Part shown: positions 16,324 to 19,574 of the stretch, in pieces
Position numbering within the stretch: position 1 is the stretch's first letter
How the letters are laid out: every line of letters starts with the position of its first letter
Origin: Candidatus Doudnabacteria bacterium Gr01-1014_77
GTDB lineage: Bacteria; Patescibacteriota; Doudnabacteria; UBA920; VMFF01
DNA: 19,574 nucleotides
NCBI GenBank assembly: GCA_007375915.1
Contig: VMFF01000003.1
Location: 1 to 19,574, forward strand
Direction of reading: 5' to 3'
Notes under the pieces: generated by a model
What the model saw: only the letters and a program-made list of their open reading frames with translations
What the model was told of the DNA's origin: nothing
Database searches by the model: none
Program-made: the position numbers and the translations under genes

Positions 16324-16370
16324 GTCCGACCTAAAGGGCTTAAGCCGGACGTGGCTGCTAACAACGTCCG
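16324..16370 (-). promoter_or_regulatory. pnp leader with two overlapping, mutually exclusive hairpins
   Basis: Minus strand. Hairpin 1 pairs CGGACGT (16364-16370) with ACGTCCG (16346-16352) around an 11-nt loop. Hairpin 2 pairs 16339-16350 with 16324-16335 (12 bp including several G-U, loop CCC). Both need 16346-16350, so they cannot form together. No U-tract follows, so this is not an intrinsic terminator. By analogy with the E. coli pnp leader it could be the target of RNase-dependent autoregulation by PNPase; that is inference. Confidence 0.55.
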
Positions 16371-16373
16371 TTA

Positions 16374-16403
16374 ATTATTTAATGATTTTAGAAAGTCCCG
16401 CAA
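16374..16403 (-). promoter_or_regulatory. Possible pnp promoter
   Basis: Minus strand TTGCGG, 18-nt spacer, AATAAT at 16374-16379 (5 of 6 to consensus). The -35 lies in the rpsO terminator stem. Predicted start is about 16367, at the very beginning of the structured leader, so hairpin 1 could lose its outermost pairs. Confidence 0.35.
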
Positions 16404-16419
16404 AGTAATTTGCGGGACT
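16394..16419 (-). terminator. Terminator-like hairpin after rpsO
   Basis: Perfect 11-bp stem (16394-16404 with 16409-16419) and a TTAC loop on the minus strand, starting 6 nt after the rpsO stop. It is followed only by TTTC and an AT-rich stretch, so termination may be partial and allow readthrough into pnp. Confidence 0.7.
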
Positions 16420-16425
16420 CCCAAA

Positions 16426-16692
16426 TTATTTCTTCAATTTCAATTTATCAACTAACTTGTCGTATCTTTTCTGGTCTTCTGTTTTTAAGTAACGCAATAG
16501 TCTTCTGCGGTTTCCTACCATTTGCAATAACCCTCTTCTTGAGTGGTTATCTTTTCTGTGCACTTTAAGGTGCTCAGAAACCTGATCAATCTCTTTGGTA
16601 AGAATCGCTATCTGAACCTCAGGAGAACCAGTATCATCTTTGTGAGTCTGGAACTTCTTGATCAATGCGTCCTTTTCCTTTTTGGATAACAT
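16426..16692 (-). CDS. rpsO: 30S ribosomal protein uS15
   Basis: Primary 16S rRNA-binding protein of the small-subunit platform. The 88-residue product matches the family length and its signature: HKDDTGSPEVQIAILTKEI (17-35), then HRKDNHSRRGLLQMVGNRRRLLRYLK (45-70), with the conserved DTGS and SRRGL residues that contact rRNA. The start ATG has AAAGG a few bases upstream. It has a good promoter 104 nt upstream and a structured leader, and it precedes pnp, as in many bacteria. Confidence 0.98.
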   Translation of the reverse strand: MLSKKEKDALIKKFQTHKDDTGSPEVQIAILTKEIDQVSEHLKVHRKDNHSRRGLLQMVGNRRRLLRYLKTEDQKRYDKLVDKLKLKK

Positions 16693-16710
16693 GGGTGCCT
16701 TTCACAATAT

Positions 16711-16775
16711 GCCTTAATTTTAAGGCCTGTCTACACGAATATTTGAGTTCTTTTTCTTAGAACTAAAGTATCGTG
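16711..16775 (-). promoter_or_regulatory. rpsO leader with hairpins, candidate S15 autoregulatory element
   Basis: On the minus strand an outer CACGA/TCGTG pairing (16771-16775 with 16734-16738) encloses AGTTCT/AGAACT (16759-16764 with 16746-16751). A second palindromic hairpin GCCTTA/TAAGGC (16711-16726) ends about 10 nt before the Shine-Dalgarno region. S15 represses its own translation through leader structures in several phyla, but the RNA motifs differ between lineages, so function here is inferred from position and structure only. Confidence 0.5.
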
Positions 16776-16795
16776 GAATTAATATTTCTAAGGCT

Positions 16796-16824
16796 ATTCT
16801 ACCAGTTTATGGGGTTTAAATCAA
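16796..16824 (-). promoter_or_regulatory. Promoter of rpsO
   Basis: Minus strand TTGATT (16819-16824), 17-nt spacer, TAGAAT (16796-16801). The predicted start near 16789 gives a leader of about 95 nt, unlike the leaderless units elsewhere in the window. Confidence 0.7.
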
Positions 16825-16840
16825 GGAGAAACAAGTCACT

Positions 16841-16880
16841 AAAAAACGATCAGCCCGGGCTCTTGGGAGAGCCCGGGCTG
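16841..16880 (-). terminator. Strong rho-independent terminator of the GC-rich orphan gene
   Basis: Perfect 12-bp stem (16851-16862 with 16869-16880), almost all G-C, with a 6-nt loop. On the minus strand ATCG and then TTTTTT follow. It starts 9 nt after the stop codon of the orphan gene and insulates it from the rpsO promoter just downstream. Confidence 0.92.
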
Positions 16881-16889
16881 GGTGATCGA

Positions 16890-17321
16890 TTACGTAATTC
16901 GCTTTGGCAACCACCTCGGAATGCAGTCACTTTCCCTCACAATTCCGCGCCAAATCAGATCGTAGATCTGTCGACGCACAAACCGTTGAGCTTCAGTGAC
17001 ACCATCCCTCCAAGATTCAGGGTGGTTAGGATGGAGCAGATCAAGAAACAAAACCCACCCATCCTCGATCTTAAAGATCTTCACAACCTTCCGGTGGAAT
17101 CGCTCGGGGTTCTGAGAAATTGATACAGCGGGACCCCCACTAGCCTGCTGGCGATGAATCCGGTCCAGCAGGATGAGATAAGGGCGCTGCTTCCTCAGGG
17201 TGTTGTTGACCCATGCCCTGACCTGTTCAGGGTTCGTATCAACCAGAGCCAAAAACCGACAAGCTGGCTCCACAAGCGACCCATCCGCCATCTGGTCGAG
17301 GTACTGATCCAGCGTCATCAT
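16890..17321 (-). CDS. GC-rich orphan gene, protein of unknown function
   Basis: Not recognised. The start was set at the paired ATGs 17319-17321 and 17316-17318, because AAGGAGG (17326-17332) lies 4 to 7 nt upstream. The open frame extends to a TTG at 17408, but that start has no Shine-Dalgarno and would place the hairpin at 17339-17357 inside the coding region. The product (143 or 142 residues) opens with MTLDQYLDQMADGSLVEP, has a basic helix-like segment VRAWVNNTLRKQRPYLILLDRIHRQQ, then a beta-like HRKVVKIFKIEDGWVLFLDLLHP, and a basic C-terminal stretch. No membrane segment or signal peptide is seen. It looks like a small soluble, possibly nucleic-acid-binding protein. Hand counts of three 60-base rows (from 16981, 17161 and 17221) gave about 31, 36 and 32 G+C, against 20 in the row from 9181. 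It has its own promoter and terminator, which suggests horizontal acquisition. Confidence 0.72.
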   Translation of the reverse strand: MMTLDQYLDQMADGSLVEPACRFLALVDTNPEQVRAWVNNTLRKQRPYLILLDRIHRQQASGGPAVSISQNPERFHRKVVKIFKIEDGWVLFLDLLHPNHPESWRDGVTEAQRFVRRQIYDLIWRGIVRESDCIPRWLPKRIT

Positions 17322-17338
17322 ACTGCCTCCTTGAGACT

Positions 17339-17357
17339 GTGCGGTTAGAAACCGCAC
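17339..17357 (-). promoter_or_regulatory. Leader hairpin upstream of the orphan gene
   Basis: Perfect 8-bp stem GTGCGGTT/AACCGCAC with a 3-nt loop, ending 6 nt before the AAGGAGG Shine-Dalgarno. Its position suits control of ribosome access or mRNA 5' stability; as DNA it could equally be a protein-binding palindrome. A TGCGGTT half copy recurs at 17386-17392. Confidence 0.55.
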
Positions 17358-17453
17358 CTCCTCAGAGAGGGCATGACTACTTAGATGCGGTTGTTGTTGA
17401 CTAGACAATTAACATAATCGTTTCATTTTGCCCCCTTTGTGAGTGAACATAAC

Positions 17454-17482
17454 ACCATACAATATTATATACACTATGTCAA
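17454..17482 (-). promoter_or_regulatory. Promoter of the GC-rich orphan gene
   Basis: Minus strand: perfect -35 TTGACA (17477-17482), 17-nt spacer, -10 TATGGT (17454-17459). The predicted leader is about 125 nt. It sits back to back with the -10 region of the recombinase gene, so the two are divergently transcribed from a 100-nt AT-rich region. Confidence 0.65.
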
Positions 17483-17496
17483 GTAACTAACATGTA

Positions 17497-17505
17497 TGAT
17501 ATACT
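17497..17505 (+). promoter_or_regulatory. Extended -10 promoter of the recombinase gene
   Basis: Plus strand TGATATACT with TATACT at 17500-17505, the same nonamer as before tsaC and glyS. Predicted start is about 17512, only about 12 nt from the gene's ATG at 17524, with no Shine-Dalgarno. Confidence 0.5.
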
Positions 17506-17523
17506 ACCTATGTCGCACAATAT

Positions 17524-17946
17524 ATGACAGAGACAAAAACCAAAAACAAAGAAAAAACCTTAGAAAACTCCCTAACCAAATATATCCGGGAGTTTTTAGA
17601 GTATTGCGAGATTGAAAAAAATAGAAGCATGTTAACCATACGAAACTATGCTCACTACCTTAATCGCTTTGCTCTGTTCTGCGCATCAGAGGGTGTTTCA
17701 AAACCAGAACAGATTGATTTTGAGTTAGTAAGAAGATACAGACTATACATCAATCGTTTGATAGATGAATCAGGGAAACACCTAAAACAGATAACTCAGA
17801 ACTATCATGTTATTGCTGTGCGTGCTTTCCTTAAGTACATGATGAAACGTGATATTAAAACCCTAGCACCTGAAAAGCTTGATCTTGCAAAAACACCGAG
17901 TCGAATGGTTGAATTTCTAGATGATGATGAATTGGCGCCATTTTAA
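17524..17946 (+). CDS. XerC/XerD-type tyrosine recombinase, N-terminal domain only (truncated)
   Basis: Residues 15-120 form the helical core-binding (SAM-like) domain of tyrosine recombinases: a YIREFLEYCEIEKNRS start, TIRNYAHYLNRFALFC, and the NYHVIAVRAFLKYMMKRD segment. The following linker reads SRMVEFLDDDEL, the point where the catalytic domain should begin. Instead the frame enters sequence antisense to mraY and stops within a few codons (last codons Ala-Pro-Phe). The catalytic R, K, HxxR, H/W and Y residues are all missing. The intact protein would be about 300 residues and would resolve chromosome dimers at dif or act as a mobile-element integrase; the N-terminal half alone does not discriminate. 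As it stands the product could bind DNA but not recombine it. Sequence after about 17934 does not belong to this gene. Confidence 0.85.
   Translation: MTETKTKNKEKTLENSLTKYIREFLEYCEIEKNRSMLTIRNYAHYLNRFALFCASEGVSKPEQIDFELVRRYRLYINRLIDESGKHLKQITQNYHVIAVRAFLKYMMKRDIKTLAPEKLDLAKTPSRMVEFLDDDELAPF
17915..17934. other. Fusion junction between recombinase gene and mraY (microhomology zone)
   Basis: These 20 bases read FLDDDEL-type codons for the recombinase on the plus strand and IHHHLE-type codons for MraY on the minus strand; both readings fit their family. To the left everything is recombinase, to the right everything is mraY. The shared core is the repeated GAT/ATC triplet. Two truncated genes meeting here in opposite orientation mark a rearrangement or an assembly join. 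Confidence 0.85.
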
Positions 17947-18934
17947 ATAGACGTTTTCCAAAAAGCACCTTCCAAGAAGTCTGAATAATTACGGACATAA
18001 TTTCAATAATAAATATCATACCGATTACAAGAAGCAATATTGGCCGGTCTAGGGCAAACGCAATAGAGGTAAGCAAGATTCCCATGCCAAGCGAAGCTAC
18101 GTCGCCCATCTGATATTTCGCGGGTTTAATATTAAAAAGCAGGTATCCGCACAATGTTCCTATAATCGTTGCTAAAAGCAGTGATATATCGCTGCTTCCC
18201 TGCTGTAGTGCTATAGCAAAAAAGGCACTGTACGAAATTATCAATGTTCCCGCGGAAAGGCCGTCTATGCCGTCTGTTATATTTACAGCATTTGCCATCA
18301 ACATAACTAGAAATAAAATAACAGGTATTATAAAAAGTCCAAGATCAATATTGCCAAGCCAAGGCAGCCACAATTCGGTCCAATCAAGTTTGAAAGACAA
18401 CCACCACGCGATTATGCCTCCGATAATAAGCTGTATAATAATTTTTTCATGCGCCTGTACTCCCTTTCCGGGGTGAGATCCGACCAGATAAAATACTCTT
18501 TTGTATGCCTGCCAGGGAAAAGTTATCGCGTACCAAATCCTGTACTTTAAATTTTTATGAAATTTTATAAATCTTATAATTCTTCCGAGTGTCCGAGGAT
18601 GGCGTTCTTTGGTATAGAATATGTTAAGCAAGTCGTCCGCTCCGCCAAGCAAAGCCGCAAGCCAGAGCACTCCAAGTGGAACAAAAGTCGTTTCTCTATG
18701 CCAATTAAACATCATAGTAAGTGCGGTAATTACCGCTACTATTATTATACCACCAAATACGGGAGTTCCAAGCTTGCTCTTTCTGGTTTTTATAATCGAG
18801 GAAAAATCTCTATCGTCTCTTCGGACTATTTTAAATTTTTTTAACAGAAATATAAGCGGTGGGGACAGAATCACGGTAATAAAAAACGCCCCCATAAAAA
18901 AATAAAAACTTCGCAATATTATTTGTTCAAACAT
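17915..18934 (-). CDS. mraY: Phospho-N-acetylmuramoyl-pentapeptide transferase, C terminus lost at junction
   Basis: Membrane enzyme making lipid I from UDP-MurNAc-pentapeptide and undecaprenyl phosphate. Recognised by TPVFGG (57-62), the acidic GGADD (97-101), NAVNITDGIDGLSAGT (215-230), QMGDVASLGMG (275-285) and GKRLFKMAPIHHHLE (326-340). About ten hydrophobic segments are visible. Authentic sequence stops at residue 340; the frame continues 19 residues on what is antisense recombinase sequence, and the usual last segment and transmembrane helix after APIHHH are missing. An insertion of roughly 40 residues separates the DD motif from the GKGVQAHEK segment (156-164), and the lysine usual in DDxxK is Asn104. 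The start ATG at 18932-18934 overlaps the upstream gene by 16 nt. Confidence 0.93.
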
Positions 18935-19574
18935 CTTTCAACAATAAATAATCTATAAAATTTTGGCTCGCCTTTTTCGGCTATAGTATGCCCTGTGTCC
19001 GGATGTTCAAACCACTTACCAGATGTAAAATCTATATAGCCCTCTTTTACACCCTCGCCATTGTCCTCGAAAACAGAATGTGCGTAATATGCCTTTGTTA
19101 AATTTAGGTTCTCGCCTTTTTCTGTTTTTGTGATAATAATCGCGTGATCTATTACCGAATTAAATCTGATTATATCGCCCGGCATAATGTCATTTACGTT
19201 TTTTATCTCATGAGCGTTTTTTTCGTGTACAAGCGTTGGTACATCTATGTGCGTGTATGGCCGCATTTTGCAAAAAAGCCAACCAATTCCCGAAGAATTA
19301 AATTTAATCAAAGAATAAATAGGTTTTTTATAAAATTCCCTAGTCCAGGCGTCTAAAATTCGAGTTACAAATCCGGAACATTCGATACCAAGCTTTCTTT
19401 TTCTCATTATATCGCGAATTTCGCTTTCATGCATTTTAGAAAAATCTTTGCCCTCAAGTTTTTCTATAATGCTAATCTCGGTTTCTATTTCTTGCACCGA
19501 TCCCTTTCCGGAATACGCGGTAAGCCCCCATCGCTCTCTGCCTGACCTGGGATTACGAAAATACGGACAGCGAA
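18919..19574 (-). CDS. NlpC/P60-like cysteine peptidase, 5' end beyond the window
   Basis: The frame remains open to the window edge, reading upstream of the GTG at 19495-19497 through a protein-like segment ending GLTAYSGKGS, so that GTG is probably internal and the true start lies outside. Counting from the GTG, the NlpC/P60 nucleophile motif is ECSGFVTRIL with Cys40. The second motif is DIMPGDIIRF...DHAIII with His118, and a third polar residue could be His140 in YYAHS. Family members hydrolyse peptidoglycan stem peptides or related amide bonds. No transmembrane helix or signal peptide is visible in the part present, though the true N terminus is not seen. It overlaps mraY by 16 nt, so the two are translationally coupled, which fits a cell-wall role. 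The substrate is not known. Confidence 0.8.
   Translation of the reverse strand, partial: RCPYFRNPRSGRERWGLTAYSGKGSVQEIETEISIIEKLEGKDFSKMHESEIRDIMRKRKLGIECSGFVTRILDAWTREFYKKPIYSLIKFNSSGIGWLFCKMRPYTHIDVPTLVHEKNAHEIKNVNDIMPGDIIRFNSVIDHAIIITKTEKGENLNLTKAYYAHSVFEDNGEGVKEGYIDFTSGKWFEHPDTGHTIAEKGEPKFYRLFIVERCLNK

Noticed and set aside
17322..17408. Longer start (TTG at 17408) for the GC-rich orphan gene
   Set aside because: There is no Shine-Dalgarno before the TTG, while the paired ATGs at 17316-17321 have a full AAGGAGG at good spacing; the longer form would also translate through the perfect leader hairpin.
17855..17914. Extension of MraY by 19 residues beyond APIHHHLE
   Set aside because: These codons are exactly antisense to the recombinase PSRMVEFL region and resemble no MraY C terminus; they are an accident of the junction.
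1..19574. CRISPR arrays, insertion sequences, rRNA genes or a recoded UGA
   Set aside because: No spaced direct repeats, transposase frames or rRNA segments were seen; the genes that could be checked end in TAA or TAG and conserved proteins read normally, so neither presence nor recoding is supported.

Overview
The window looks like a fragment of a small AT-rich bacterial genome of the Candidate Phyla Radiation (Patescibacteria) type. This is inferred from compact or reduced versions of universal proteins (a LeuRS without the leucine-specific domain, a 475-residue MetRS without a C-terminal tRNA-binding extension), near-zero gene spacing, rare Shine-Dalgarno sites, and a gene set made almost entirely of translation, RNA turnover and cell-wall functions. 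No 16S rRNA or other decisive taxonomic marker is present, so a finer placement is not supported.

Layout. Bases 25-111 hold tRNA-Leu(CAA) on the minus strand, sharing an interleaved divergent promoter zone with uppP on the plus strand. uppP and glyA converge on a bidirectional terminator (959-991). From there to 16.7 kb nearly everything is on the minus strand. Read in transcription order (right to left) it is: rpsO; pnp; then, after a divergent tRNA-Gly-like gene, tgt; then an eight-gene operon glyS - M16 peptidase - nfo - AI-2E-type membrane protein - metG - tatD - small four-helix membrane protein - leuS (gaps of -1 to +14 nt) closed by a terminator; then tsaC and glyA. The operon couples three aminoacyl-tRNA synthetases (Gly, Met, Leu) to an AP endonuclease, a TatD nuclease, a peptidase and two membrane proteins.

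Right-hand part. Between rpsO and 17.5 kb lies a visibly GC-rich single-gene unit with its own TTGACA-type promoter, hairpin leader, strong Shine-Dalgarno and a perfect 12-bp terminator; its product (about 142 residues) is not recognised. Divergent from it is the N-terminal, DNA-binding half of a XerC/D-type tyrosine recombinase. At 17915-17934 this reading frame runs straight into the antisense of mraY, inside the mraY APIHHH codons. Both genes are cut off there: the recombinase has lost its catalytic domain and MraY its C-terminal end. This is either a microhomology rearrangement or an assembly chimera. mraY overlaps an NlpC/P60-like cysteine peptidase gene whose 5' part lies beyond the right edge.

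Most notable points: the recombinase/mraY junction; the GC-rich orphan unit; a tRNA-Gly-like gene with a defective anticodon arm plus a nearby inverted copy of that arm; promoters whose -10 boxes sit about 7 nt from the start codon (leaderless mRNAs); and mutually exclusive hairpins in the pnp leader. No gene-free stretch exceeds 300 bases. No CRISPR array, insertion sequence or rRNA was seen.
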